Position numbers and translations under genes: made by a program. Below, one piece after another: positions 50,963-60,149 of a stretch of DNA of 64,000 nucleotides. The notes beneath the pieces are model-generated. The model made no database searches. It was not told the origin of the DNA and was given only the letters and a program-made list of their open reading frames with translations. The first letter of the stretch is position 1, and each line of letters begins with the position of its first letter. The DNA comes from Moritella sp. Urea-trap-13 (GTDB lineage Bacteria; Pseudomonadota; Gammaproteobacteria; Enterobacterales; Moritellaceae). The DNA lies in NCBI RefSeq assembly GCF_002836355.1, contig NZ_PJCA01000027.1, positions 124,281-188,280 on the forward strand, given 5' to 3'.

Positions 50963-51526
50963 TTAAAAATGAATGCCGTTCTCTAGTGAACTGATACGCG
51001 CTAATGACAAGGTATCAATGCCTTTCTCTGCTAGCATTGCCGCGCCACTTTGGAATGATTTTTCAAACAAAATACCCACGCCAACTAATGTTGCACTTGT
51101 TTGCGCTAAGATCGCTAACGTACCTTCAACCGCATTACCGTGTGCTAATACATCATCAACAAATAATATGCGGTCATTGTCATTAATGTGTTCAACATTA
51201 CAGTTCAATTCATATGAAGAATTTTTCGTAAAGCTAAATACATTGGTTGTTAGTACATTTTCAGGATCTAACATGCTGCGCTTTTTCTTCATCACCACTA
51301 ATGGCACATTTAGTTTTAATGCCACCAATGTTGAAATCGCAATACCGCCGCTTTCGATTGTTAAAATACGGTCGATTTTAGCGTCTTGAAAGTGGATCGC
51401 TAATTGCGATGCACACCAATCTAAAATTTGAATATCAATTTGCTTAGTCAAGAAGCTACTTGCGTCTAGGGCTACGTTGTTAACTGATTTACCGTGCTCT
51501 AAAATCGCTTTTTCTAATAAGTTCAT
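50963..51526 (-). CDS. xpt: Xanthine phosphoribosyltransferase (Xpt, Bacillus type)
   Basis: 187 residues, close in length and sequence to B. subtilis Xpt. The PRPP-binding loop reads RILFVDDVLAHGNAVEG, and the family-specific TIESGGIA, VYSF-like VFSFTKNSSYEL and IGILFEKSFQSGA-like segments are recognisable. It converts xanthine plus PRPP to XMP for purine salvage. This type differs from the E. coli Gpt form. It is the second gene of an operon with an NCS2 permease (15-bp gap), under a guanine riboswitch. Confidence 0.92.
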   Translation of the reverse strand: MNLLEKAILEHGKSVNNVALDASSFLTKQIDIQILDWCASQLAIHFQDAKIDRILTIESGGIAISTLVALKLNVPLVVMKKKRSMLDPENVLTTNVFSFTKNSSYELNCNVEHINDNDRILFVDDVLAHGNAVEGTLAILAQTSATLVGVGILFEKSFQSGAAMLAEKGIDTLSLARISSLENGIHF

Positions 51527-51541
51527 GTGTTCGTCCCTAAA

Positions 51542-52867
51542 TTATGAAAGTGCTAAATAAACAATAAATAGTAGTGCTAGTGAGTAAATAATTGGATGTA
51601 CTTTTTTGCCATCACCTTGCACTAGCATTACGAAACAGTAGCTGATGAAGCCCATTGCCATGCCGTTTGCAGGCGAGAAGGTTAACAAGCTAAATACCAT
51701 GATAAAGAATACCGGTATTGCAGATTCTTTCTTATCCCAGTTGACGTTAGCCAAGTTCTTAATCATGTAAATACCGATAACAACCAGTGCCGGAGCCACA
51801 ATCGCAGTGGTAAAGATTGAGAAAACTGGGAATAAGAACATCGATATTAAGAACAACGCGGCAACCGTGATAGCACTGATACCCGTTTTCGCACCTAACG
51901 ATGAGGCCACTGCTGATTCAGAGTAAGCAGTAATCGATGTTGTGCCTAATATTGTCCCTATAATCGTACCACCTGAGTCAGCAATTAATGCTGATTTCGC
52001 GTTTGGTACTTTACCGTCTTTACCGATAATACCAGCATCACGACCAACACCGACAATGGTACTTAGCCCATCGAAGAAATCGACAATAAAGAAGATAATG
52101 ACTAAGAAGATTAAATCAGTTAGTTTTGGCATTGTCAGTTGTGACAAGTCAAAGATAGCACCGAATGTTGGCGCTAAGCTTGGCGGCATTGAAAACACTT
52201 CGGTTGGAATGGTTATTAAGTTACTACCTAAGAAGTGATCGCTTAATAAACTTAAAATAATCGACGAGATAAACGAAATAACCGTCGCTAGTTTCATGTC
52301 GCGAACTAAGCAACCAATCGCAATAAAGATGCTGACCAGAGCAATGAATACTTTCGGGTCGTACACATCGCCCATACTGACCAAAATAAACGGGTTGCTG
52401 ACGATGATCCCGGCATTTTTGAGACCCAGAAACGAAACAAACAAGCCTAGACCAACGGCAATACCGAGTTTTAAATCTTCTGGAATGGCCTCAATCATGA
52501 TTTTACGGGCAGGTGTTAAGCTTAAAATTAAATACAGACAACCAGAAAGGAAAATAGCAAACAGTGCTTCATGCCAAAGTAACGAGATACCGCCGCCGAG
52601 TAAGATAGCTTTAAAGAAGCCATTCATCGACATGCCCGGCGCTAACATAATAGGGTATTTAGAAAACGCACCCATAATGAATGTTGCGATAGCTGCAGAC
52701 AGTGCCGTAGCGGTAAAAATTGAGCCTTTGTCTATCCCGTCGATGCTTCCTAAGATTGCCGGATTCACTGCTAAGATATAACTCATCGCTAAAAAGGTAA
52801 TTAAACCGGCGTAGATTTCATTTTTTACAGTTGCGCCACGCGCAGACAGGAGGAAGTACTTGTCCAT
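51542..52867 (-). CDS. NCS2-family purine permease (AzgA/PbuG-like)
   Basis: 441 residues from ATG 52867 (MDKYFLLSARGATVKNEIYA). About 12-14 membrane segments. Family features: TFLAMSYILAVNPAIL in the first segment, ALSAAIATFIMGAFSKYP, and the broken-helix motifs SMNGFF and GTTSITAYSESA. Proteins of this COG2252 group import hypoxanthine, guanine or adenine with protons. The frame upstream to 53032 overlaps the riboswitch and is not coding. The operon permease-xpt under a guanine riboswitch mirrors xpt-pbuX in Firmicutes. Confidence 0.92.
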   Translation of the reverse strand: MDKYFLLSARGATVKNEIYAGLITFLAMSYILAVNPAILGSIDGIDKGSIFTATALSAAIATFIMGAFSKYPIMLAPGMSMNGFFKAILLGGGISLLWHEALFAIFLSGCLYLILSLTPARKIMIEAIPEDLKLGIAVGLGLFVSFLGLKNAGIIVSNPFILVSMGDVYDPKVFIALVSIFIAIGCLVRDMKLATVISFISSIILSLLSDHFLGSNLITIPTEVFSMPPSLAPTFGAIFDLSQLTMPKLTDLIFLVIIFFIVDFFDGLSTIVGVGRDAGIIGKDGKVPNAKSALIADSGGTIIGTILGTTSITAYSESAVASSLGAKTGISAITVAALFLISMFLFPVFSIFTTAIVAPALVVIGIYMIKNLANVNWDKKESAIPVFFIMVFSLLTFSPANGMAMGFISYCFVMLVQGDGKKVHPIIYSLALLFIVYLALS

Positions 52868-52975
52868 TAATAAACATCCATTACTATTAAGTTGGTTGAT
52901 TTTAAATGACAATATTCCGAAGTATAAACTTGGGTAGGGGAACCATACCGATAAAAAGGTACAATTATCCTGCTT

Positions 52976-53044
52976 CATTGTAGGTCTGAAATTTACGGTT
53001 TCAGAGTAGAGACTTAAGGCCCATATTGCCAAAATTATACAACG
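52976..53044 (-). promoter_or_regulatory. Purine riboswitch aptamer, guanine-type
   Basis: Read on the minus strand: P1 5' strand CGTTGTA (53044-53038), J1/2 TAAT, P2 with loop AATATGG, J2/3 GTCTCTAC (conserved U47, C50, U51 present), P3 TCTGAAA/TTTCAGA with the invariant loop CCGTAAA, J3/1 CC, and P1 3' strand TACAATG (52982-52976). Segment lengths equal those of the B. subtilis xpt aptamer. The base equivalent to position 74 is C, which specifies guanine/hypoxanthine. P2 has two U-U mismatches. The P1 3' strand can also pair with ATTGTA at 52965-52960, the likely switching element. It precedes the permease-xpt operon by 109 bp. Confidence 0.92.
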
Positions 53045-53418
53045 TCACATTGCTTGCGGGGCATCTTAAAGATGTTGACGCGGTTGTCAATTTTTTTGTG
53101 CTAAGTGAACATTCAAAACAGGATTATATCTAAGGTGTAAACAGTCAGTATTGTGATGGGGAACTACTACTTATAGGGCTTTGAAGAGATTTAGAGTTAT
53201 AACAGGGTAATATTAAAGTTTTTTCAGGTAACTGACTTTGTGGTCAATATTCAATCAGCTCGATAATATACTTTATGGCTTGGTTTTTGAGTGGAAAATG
53301 GTAAATATGATGTGAACTTATGCTTTGTTTTGTTTTAAAGAGTCTGAAACGAGAAATGGTGAGCCTAGGCTCACCATTTCTATCAACGTTATAAAGTGCT
53401 ATTTAACGTTCAAAACAA
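53045..53418. other. Spacer between riboswitch and phasin gene
   Basis: No gene. It must carry the promoter for the purine operon to the right of the riboswitch. A perfect palindrome lies at 53353-53380. Confidence 0.45.
53353..53380 (-). terminator. Perfect 28-bp palindrome after the phasin gene
   Basis: GAAATGGTGAGCCT and its exact reverse complement are directly joined. As RNA this gives a 12-bp stem with a 4-nt loop. No T-run follows on either strand. It lies 39 bp beyond the phasin stop codon. Confidence 0.6.
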
Positions 53419-53769
53419 TTATTTTTTAAGTTCAGCAATTGCTTTCGTTAATTCGTCAACTTTAGCGTTTAGCGCGTCAACTTTAGTGCTATCAACACCA
53501 GAAATTTTAGTGAATACTTGGTTTACACGTGTTTCTAAAACATCTGTAGAGATTTTTTTATCAGACAATTTTTCTTTCGCTGATTCTTCAATCTTAGTGC
53601 CTTTAGCAACTAGTTCTTCGAATAATGTTGAAGATTTGTCTGAAACTTTGTTTGCTTCATCAATGCTCTTACCGTATGCACCAAGACCTGCTAACCAAAT
53701 ATTCTTAGCGATTTCGTCTTTGCTGCTCCAAAGTTTCTTAGCTGTATCAACTACGTTTAATTGTGTCAT
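53419..53769 (-). CDS. Phasin (PHA granule-associated protein, PhaI/PhaF type)
   Basis: 116 residues with the phasin family signature IWLAGLGAYGKSIDEA near residue 24 and LFEELVAKGTKIE near residue 49. The C-terminal 50 residues form a coiled coil with regular heptads (VDALNAKVDELTKAIAELKK). PhaI-type phasins coat polyhydroxyalkanoate granules, though no PHA synthase is in the window. A GGATAAG ribosome-binding site precedes the ATG. Confidence 0.88.
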   Translation of the reverse strand: MTQLNVVDTAKKLWSSKDEIAKNIWLAGLGAYGKSIDEANKVSDKSSTLFEELVAKGTKIEESAKEKLSDKKISTDVLETRVNQVFTKISGVDSTKVDALNAKVDELTKAIAELKK

Positions 53770-54138
53770 GGTTCTTATCCTTTCTGGGTGCGTTTCGATT
53801 TGATGGAGCCAGAATAGGGTTTTAAATTAGAAAATGCATACAAATTGTGGATTTAGTTTTACAGAAATATAAAGCTTAATTTAGAATGGTTTTTCAGTCT
53901 TTCTATGCTTCACTTTAATCAGGAAAATCGCATAATGACAAGATGGATAAACTGCTATTTATGTTTGTATAAATACTGGCAGGTTGTTAATTGAACAGCT
54001 ATCTTTCTATTTGTAATCATATGTTATTTTTTATGACCAGTTGCATTGTTTTAACTAAAATTTAATTATATTCAACCTCTGGTTTTTGAGGATGAGGACT
54101 ATAATCCAGCAGATTTAAATTTAATTGAGAGGCTAACG
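53770..54138. other. Divergent promoter region between phasin and a hypothetical gene
   Basis: About 370 bp, AT-rich, no gene seen. It should hold promoters in both directions; none could be assigned confidently. Confidence 0.4.
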
Positions 54139-54471
54139 GTGGAATTTCATATATTAACGCAAGACGGCTTGGCTCTTATCTCACGTATAAAGCAAGAGAT
54201 TAGCTATATACGTGCATGTCACTACACCCAAGCAAGTTTAGATGTCTTACACACTGCTTCTTTTAACTTAGACTCAGCTGGAGACTTGTTGGATTATGCC
54301 AACGAGCTTGCTTTGAAGAATGATAATATCGCCGGTGAAAAAGTACTTATTGCCAGTGATGCAATTAAAAAAGTACAGTCAATGCTAGCACGTCAATTTG
54401 ATGCAGAGTTAGATTGTGACGGCCAAGCTTGGTTTGACAATGTCACCGAAAATATCGGAATCTGTGCATAA
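54139..54471 (+). CDS. Hypothetical helical protein, GTG start
   Basis: 110 residues starting at GTG 54139 with GAGAGG a suitable distance upstream. Mostly helical, with ISYIRACHYTQASLDVLHTA and a C-terminal acidic end (DGQAWFDNVTENIG). No signal peptide and no recognised family. It stands alone between the phasin and EAL genes. Confidence 0.65.
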   Translation: MEFHILTQDGLALISRIKQEISYIRACHYTQASLDVLHTASFNLDSAGDLLDYANELALKNDNIAGEKVLIASDAIKKVQSMLARQFDAELDCDGQAWFDNVTENIGICA

Positions 54472-54749
54472 TGATCTGTCTATAAAAACCTGCGCTTCGC
54501 AAACATAGTATGAATACAGACCTAGGCCAGATGCATTTTGTTTCTGGCTATTTTATGTCCACATGTTTATTTAACATTATATTTTTAATTAGTCATTAAA
54601 TCAGATGTTTGTGCAGTGCGTCATAATTTTAAGTGAAAATAACCTGCAATGTAAGAGAATGTAAGCGTCGAGTTGGCAGACTCTTTTTTCATGTTATGGT
54701 TTCCCCGCGAAAACTAGGTTTATAGCTAACAGGGATAACGGTACTGTAC

Positions 54750-55625
54750 ATGGACTTTATGAAAGATTACGCCAGGCTTCACCAAAATATCATCGAGCGT
54801 ATTGAGCAAGACGCTGAGAATGGCTTTTATATCAGCTACCAAGACTTAACTTTTACCAGTGTATTTCAACCCATTTTTGATCGCGAGCATAATATATACG
54901 GTGTCGAGGCATTAGCCAGAATTTTTGATGCTAATGGCGCTGCGGTTAACCCCCATAATTACTTTAGGTCTATTAGCCATGATGATGAAACAAGCGCTAT
55001 TGCAACGTTAACTTGTGCCATTATCCATATGTTAAACTTCTCTTGTTCATGCCATTCCGATAAAAAACTCTTCATTAATGTTACTCCGGTTATATTTGAA
55101 ATTCTGTCTAATAATAAAATTGCGGTTGATACCTTAATCAGGGGATTACAAAAGATCAGTGTATCACCGACGCAGTTGGTTTATGAAATCATTGAGTTTG
55201 AAGGACGTAACCTTGAATCGGTATTAAATGGCATACAGAAACTAGCCGACTTTGGCATCGAAGTTGCCATAGATGATTATGGTAGCGCTTATTCGACAGA
55301 AGCGAGAGTAAGAAGTATTAAACCTGATTATTTGAAAATTGATAAAAGTATTGTCGATTTGTTAGCGGCATTTAAGTACAGCAAATTTCATCATGCAGTG
55401 AGTATCGGTCATTCAATTAAGGCCAAGACCATTGCCGAAGGTATCGAGACTAAAGCTGTGTTTGAGCGTTGTATAGAATCGGGTGCAGATTATTTTCAGG
55501 GCTACTATTTAGCCAGACCACAAAGATTAGAGAGTGTAGCCAGACCACAAAGATTAGAGAGTGTAGCCACAAAACAGGCGTTAGCAGAAGTTGAACGCGT
55601 TAGCCAAACTACAGAATCTAGCTAA
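54750..55625 (+). CDS. EAL-domain cyclic di-GMP phosphodiesterase
   Basis: 291 residues, a stand-alone EAL domain. Catalytic features are intact: VEALAR (EAL), FINVTP (Asn), VYEIIEFE (Glu), VAIDDYGS (the Asp pair of the loop), LKIDKS (Lys), TIAEGIET (Glu) and FQGYY (Gln). It should hydrolyse c-di-GMP to pGpG. No GGDEF or membrane segment. Residues 255-272 are a perfect duplication of ARPQRLESV caused by a 27-bp tandem repeat, just beyond the catalytic core. It may oppose the GGDEF protein encoded at 9512. Confidence 0.92.
   Translation: MDFMKDYARLHQNIIERIEQDAENGFYISYQDLTFTSVFQPIFDREHNIYGVEALARIFDANGAAVNPHNYFRSISHDDETSAIATLTCAIIHMLNFSCSCHSDKKLFINVTPVIFEILSNNKIAVDTLIRGLQKISVSPTQLVYEIIEFEGRNLESVLNGIQKLADFGIEVAIDDYGSAYSTEARVRSIKPDYLKIDKSIVDLLAAFKYSKFHHAVSIGHSIKAKTIAEGIETKAVFERCIESGADYFQGYYLARPQRLESVARPQRLESVATKQALAEVERVSQTTESS
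55512..55565. repeat. 27-bp perfect tandem duplication inside the EAL gene
   Basis: Two identical 27-bp units (55512-55538 and 55539-55565) are in frame and duplicate nine residues. Perfect identity points to a recent slippage event. Confidence 0.95.
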
Positions 55626-55719
55626 AGCTGAAGGTGCGAGCACCTGTGACATTAGATAGGCTTACGGCCAATCAGCCTTGGTGCAGGCTTATTAACTGTA
55701 AGGCTATCCATATTGGTTT

Positions 55720-58700
55720 TTATGTTTCTTTGTGACGCTCTGTTAAGCCAAAGTCATCTAAAATGGCATAAAAGGCCGGTAAGATGAGAATGACTAGCAG
55801 AGTTGATGCGAGTAAACCAAAGATCAGTGCTACTACCAGCGGAATAATCACCTGTGCTTGGATACTTTGCTCCAGTAGTATCGGCATCAGTCCGGCGGCG
55901 GTTGTAGCTGTAGTGATTAAAATAGCGCGAATACGGTTAGTGGTCGCATGGATCGCCGCTTGGCGAATATCATTACTTTTCTCTAAGTTTTCTTTGATGA
56001 ACTGCACCAACAAGATGGAATTATTCACTACTATCCCTGCTAATGAAGTAAAGCCCAGCATTGATGGCATAGTCAGATCATAATCCAACATGAAATGCCC
56101 CCAGAATACCCCGATAAGCGCGAGCGGAATAGCTAACATCACAATCACTGGTTCCACGTAACTGCGGAACTGAAAACTCAATATCGCAAATACCACGAAC
56201 AAGCCAATCGAGAAACTCTTCACCATCGAATTACCCGTTTCAGCGGTTGATTCAACTTCACCACCAAGACGTACTTCAATACCCGGGTATTTCTGGGTCA
56301 AGATAGGTACAAAGTCTTTTCTCATCTGGGTCATCAATTCTACGGTATTGGCTTTTTCTTTGTCGATATCACCTTTTAACGACATAGTACGAATATTATT
56401 TATGCGGTTTAGCTGGCTCACGCCACGGCCATGTTCGACTCTGACAATGCTGGCGAGCGGTACTTGACTACCATCGGCTAAAGTAAACGGGAAGTCTTCA
56501 TAATAAGCGAGGTCGGAACGATAACGTTCGGCCAGTCGTACATCTAATTCCACATTCTCACCATCAATCTGTAACTCATCAACAGTAATGCCAAAGAATG
56601 CGGCGCGCAGTTGCATGGCAATATCTTGTCCAGTAACGCCGAAGGTTTCCGCGCCGGGCAGTAAGGACATGCGCAATTCTGGTTTACCATCACGTAGATT
56701 AGAGATCATGTTACTGACGCCATTAAATTGCGCCAGATAATTACTCAATTCATTACCGGCATCTTTCAAGGTTTGAATATCAGGATGGCTGAGTTCAATA
56801 TCAATGGCACGACCCGCAGGCCCAATCGCTGGCTCACGAATAATCAGGTTGGTTACCCCAGGAATTGTGCCAATTTGCTGTTGTAATGAGCTTAAATAAT
56901 CAGCCATCAGGGTATTACGTTTTTCTGATGTCAGTAGATCCACAAAGATCGTCGCGACATGCTCACCAGTTTCACCTGCGTCAGGGTTTTCACCACTTTG
57001 TACCGTGATATATTTTAGCAGTGATTCGCCATCGGGCTGTTCACCAAACTCGGCACTGGTGATCTTTATATCATTGCTAATGCGGGCGACGACTTTATCG
57101 GTTTTCTCTAACGGAGTGCCTGGGGGCATTAGTACGGTGATCTGCACCCAGTCCCCTTCGACTTCGGGAAAGGCTGAAAAGCGCAACATACCACTGGATG
57201 CTAGCGAGATAGTGCCAATAAACAAGGCAATAATACCGGCTGTCACCATATAGCGACGGTCGACAACGGTGCCAATAATTTTTGGTAAAATATTAAATTG
57301 AAAGTGCTCAAACTTTTTATTAAAACGACCTTTAAAGCTATTTTCCGCAATACTGTCATCGACGTCTTTAACTGACGCGTACAAGTGATGTGGCAAGATT
57401 AAAAATGCTTCGACCAAGGACACGCTCAAGGTGATCACTAAGGTTATCGGGATCACTTTCAGCACTTCACCCATGTCACCTTCAAGAAAGGCCAGTGAAC
57501 CAAAGATCGCTACCGTGGTTAAAAATGAAGAGAACACCCCATTTTTAACTCGGTCGACGCCTTTGACTATGCCAGCTAGTTTGTCTTCCGTTTTCGATAA
57601 TTCATGCGCGACACTTTCGGATAATACGATGGCGTCATCCATCAACAGGCCGATAGCCACTAACAGCGCTACCATCGACATCAGGTTTAAACTGATGCCC
57701 ACCAACGACAGTACATACATGCTGGCCAGAAATGACACTGGTAATCCCATCGCTACCCATATTGCATAACGCCAAGGGAAGAATAACCACATCACCAAGA
57801 ACACCAGAATGAAACCCTGCCAACCATTTGATAGTAATAGGTCGAGACGATCTTTGGCTACGGATGCCATGTCTTTGGTGAGTGAGAACTCCACACTATC
57901 AGGTGTTTTTAACTTTTCATCTTCAATAAATTGCTGCACTTCTTCAAGTACATCAAGCGAGTCATCGGCTTTCGATTTTTTGATATCGAGCATGGTGCCT
58001 TGTTTACCATTCACCGTTATTTTCGATTCATCTAATTCAAAACGCTGAGTGATAGTAGCTATATCTTTTAACTGGATCTTACTGCCATCTTCATTGCTCA
58101 AAACGATGATGTCACCGAGTTCTCGCGGGGTATAACGCTGGGCATCAAAGCGTAGTAAAATAGTACTACTCGGGGTATTTAAGTTACCACTGGGCATCTT
58201 CACATTTTGTTTGCCGATCTGAGTGGCAACGTCCTGCACAGAGACGTTGAGTTGACGCAGTGCTAACAAGTCCAGTTCAACCCGTAGTTGCGGATCAGAG
58301 AAACCATTAATTTCAACTTGAGCTATGCCTTTTAAGCGTTTTAGACGGCGCTTCACATCTTCGGCATACAGTTTGAGTTCTTGTTTCTCCATGTCACTGT
58401 AAATCACCAGACTGACCACATCATCGTAAGTCATCAGTTGTTTTACGATTGTGGTTTCTGCTTCTTCTGGGAACTGGTCAATGGCATCCACTTCGGTTTT
58501 AATATCCGAAATGAAGGTGGTGCCATTACCATCATGAGTCATCTCTGCAGTCGTGACCGCTACACCTTCACTGGCACTACAGGTAAGTTTTTTAAGATTA
58601 TTAATACCATCAAGGGCATCTTCAATCGGCAAACAAATGGCTTGTTCGACATCCTCTGGACTGGCGCCAGGGTAGGGAACGGTAATTTGCGCTATGGTTA

Positions 58701-58818
58701 CCGAGAAGTCGGGAAAGGTTTCTCGTTTCATATCGGGCAGTGTGATCGCGCCTAAAGCGAGAAACATCACCATGACTAAATTGGCAGCCGTCGGGTGCTT
58801 GGTAAAGAACTGGATCAT
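55720..58818 (-). CDS. RND efflux pump, inner-membrane permease
   Basis: 1032 residues with the two-fold RND layout: 12 membrane segments and two large periplasmic loops. Recognisable pieces are VPYPGASPEDVEQAICLPIE, GLLMDDAIVLSESVAHE (the TM4 Asp pair of the proton relay) and GFTSLAGIVVNNSILLVQF in TM10. At the place of the AcrB relay lysine (K940) it has Asn, as in a subgroup of RND pumps. It follows the adaptor gene by two bases. With no outer-membrane factor gene here, it must borrow a TolC-type channel. Substrate unknown. Confidence 0.92.
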   Translation of the reverse strand: MIQFFTKHPTAANLVMVMFLALGAITLPDMKRETFPDFSVTIAQITVPYPGASPEDVEQAICLPIEDALDGINNLKKLTCSASEGVAVTTAEMTHDGNGTTFISDIKTEVDAIDQFPEEAETTIVKQLMTYDDVVSLVIYSDMEKQELKLYAEDVKRRLKRLKGIAQVEINGFSDPQLRVELDLLALRQLNVSVQDVATQIGKQNVKMPSGNLNTPSSTILLRFDAQRYTPRELGDIIVLSNEDGSKIQLKDIATITQRFELDESKITVNGKQGTMLDIKKSKADDSLDVLEEVQQFIEDEKLKTPDSVEFSLTKDMASVAKDRLDLLLSNGWQGFILVFLVMWLFFPWRYAIWVAMGLPVSFLASMYVLSLVGISLNLMSMVALLVAIGLLMDDAIVLSESVAHELSKTEDKLAGIVKGVDRVKNGVFSSFLTTVAIFGSLAFLEGDMGEVLKVIPITLVITLSVSLVEAFLILPHHLYASVKDVDDSIAENSFKGRFNKKFEHFQFNILPKIIGTVVDRRYMVTAGIIALFIGTISLASSGMLRFSAFPEVEGDWVQITVLMPPGTPLEKTDKVVARISNDIKITSAEFGEQPDGESLLKYITVQSGENPDAGETGEHVATIFVDLLTSEKRNTLMADYLSSLQQQIGTIPGVTNLIIREPAIGPAGRAIDIELSHPDIQTLKDAGNELSNYLAQFNGVSNMISNLRDGKPELRMSLLPGAETFGVTGQDIAMQLRAAFFGITVDELQIDGENVELDVRLAERYRSDLAYYEDFPFTLADGSQVPLASIVRVEHGRGVSQLNRINNIRTMSLKGDIDKEKANTVELMTQMRKDFVPILTQKYPGIEVRLGGEVESTAETGNSMVKSFSIGLFVVFAILSFQFRSYVEPVIVMLAIPLALIGVFWGHFMLDYDLTMPSMLGFTSLAGIVVNNSILLVQFIKENLEKSNDIRQAAIHATTNRIRAILITTATTAAGLMPILLEQSIQAQVIIPLVVALIFGLLASTLLVILILPAFYAILDDFGLTERHKET

Positions 58819-58820
58819 TA

Positions 58821-60149
58821 TTATTTATCCTCAGTCCATACTGTTGGCGCGAGCTTTAAGCCATTGGCAACAGGGATAATATCGGATAATACAATTTGCT
58901 GGCCAGCGCTAAGTCCCTCGGCTTTAATTGCTGCGACTTGATCACGAATGAACAATACTTCGACCTCTTGTAGTTGCAGTCTATTATCGTCATCGACCAG
59001 ATATAAACGGTTGTTATGCAAGGCTTGTAGTGGCACGGTTAATTGCGGCAGTGCTTGTCCGTTAACGGTCACTTCAACAAACATACCCGAGATAATAGGG
59101 CTGTCATTGGGATCGTTACGTTTAACGAATTCAAGGAAATCAAAGTCGGCTTCCACCACTAGCCCTGCAGTGCCTAACCGAGCATCAATCTCACCTAGAA
59201 TACGGGTGACCTTACCTTGCCAATGGGTTTCTGATGATGAGTTGCGCAAGGTGATCTGTGCAGTTAAATTGGCAATCGCAATATCCGGTACGGCGTTGAG
59301 GTTATCCAATATTTCTCGGTCTTGTTTCAAGCTGTGTATTAAACGGCTTAGTTGGCTGGTGGGCATTTTCGCTTCGACTTCGAGCTTAGATACATCATGC
59401 GCTAAAATCAGGCTGTTGCCAGTAGAAACAAATTGTTGTAATTCGGCGCTAACATCGATGATACGGCCATTAAACGGCATGGTTATAATTGTATGTTCTA
59501 AATCCAGTTTGGCCTGATCAATTTGGCTTTGCGCTTGTGATATTTGTGCTTCAAGAGATCGTCTTAAAGCCGGAATTTGTTTTACTTGGGCTTTTAAGTC
59601 ATTTAATTGCAGTTGGGTGTTGTATACCACACGTTCTTGTTGCTCTAAACTCGATGCCGAGATAGTGCCTTTTTTATTCAGTTTGATATTACGCTGGTAT
59701 TCTTTTTCTTCCAACGCTAAGGTTTTGCTTTCGACTTGATATGAACGGGTTAACCGCTGCTTTTCAATATCCAGTTTTTCAACTTCGGAGTTAATATTGT
59801 CTAAGTTTGCTTGTGCGGTATTCAGGTTTAACTGATAAGACGTTGGGTCGATACGGATCAATTCGACACCGGCATTAATGAAGGTACCGCGTTGTAATTT
59901 AGGATTCTTATAAAGCACCTTACCGTTCACTTCGGAAATGGCTTGCCACTTATTTTTAGCTACCACATTACCGTAGCCTTTTACTGCAGGGGCAATGCTC
60001 TGCGTTTGGATCTGGCTGACATAGACGCTTTGTGCTGGCTCAATTACTTCTAATACCACGTCCTTTTTCATGATGGTATTATTGATCGCCATGATACCTA
60101 ACCCTGTTGCAACGCCGATAGGTAGCCACAGTAGTTTAGATTTCTTCAT
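58821..60149 (-). CDS. RND efflux periplasmic adaptor (HlyD/MFP family)
   Basis: 442 residues with one N-terminal membrane segment (LLWLPIGVATGLGIMAINNT), a biotinyl/lipoyl-like half motif (VNGKVLYKNPKLQRGTFI), a long coiled coil (residues 110-215) and the matching barrel segment (MPFNGRIIDVS). It links the RND permease to an outer-membrane channel. Its start overlaps the end of the TetR gene by 14 bases and its stop is two bases before the permease start, so all three are one operon. Confidence 0.92.
   Translation of the reverse strand: MKKSKLLWLPIGVATGLGIMAINNTIMKKDVVLEVIEPAQSVYVSQIQTQSIAPAVKGYGNVVAKNKWQAISEVNGKVLYKNPKLQRGTFINAGVELIRIDPTSYQLNLNTAQANLDNINSEVEKLDIEKQRLTRSYQVESKTLALEEKEYQRNIKLNKKGTISASSLEQQERVVYNTQLQLNDLKAQVKQIPALRRSLEAQISQAQSQIDQAKLDLEHTIITMPFNGRIIDVSAELQQFVSTGNSLILAHDVSKLEVEAKMPTSQLSRLIHSLKQDREILDNLNAVPDIAIANLTAQITLRNSSSETHWQGKVTRILGEIDARLGTAGLVVEADFDFLEFVKRNDPNDSPIISGMFVEVTVNGQALPQLTVPLQALHNNRLYLVDDDNRLQLQEVEVLFIRDQVAAIKAEGLSAGQQIVLSDIIPVANGLKLAPTVWTEDK

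Noticed and set aside
52868-53032. Upstream extension of the purine permease reading frame
   Set aside because: It runs through the riboswitch aptamer; the conserved permease start is at 52867.
58948-59517. Plus-strand 189-codon frame
   Set aside because: It is a Ser/Leu-rich shadow of the adaptor gene on the other strand, with no ribosome-binding site.
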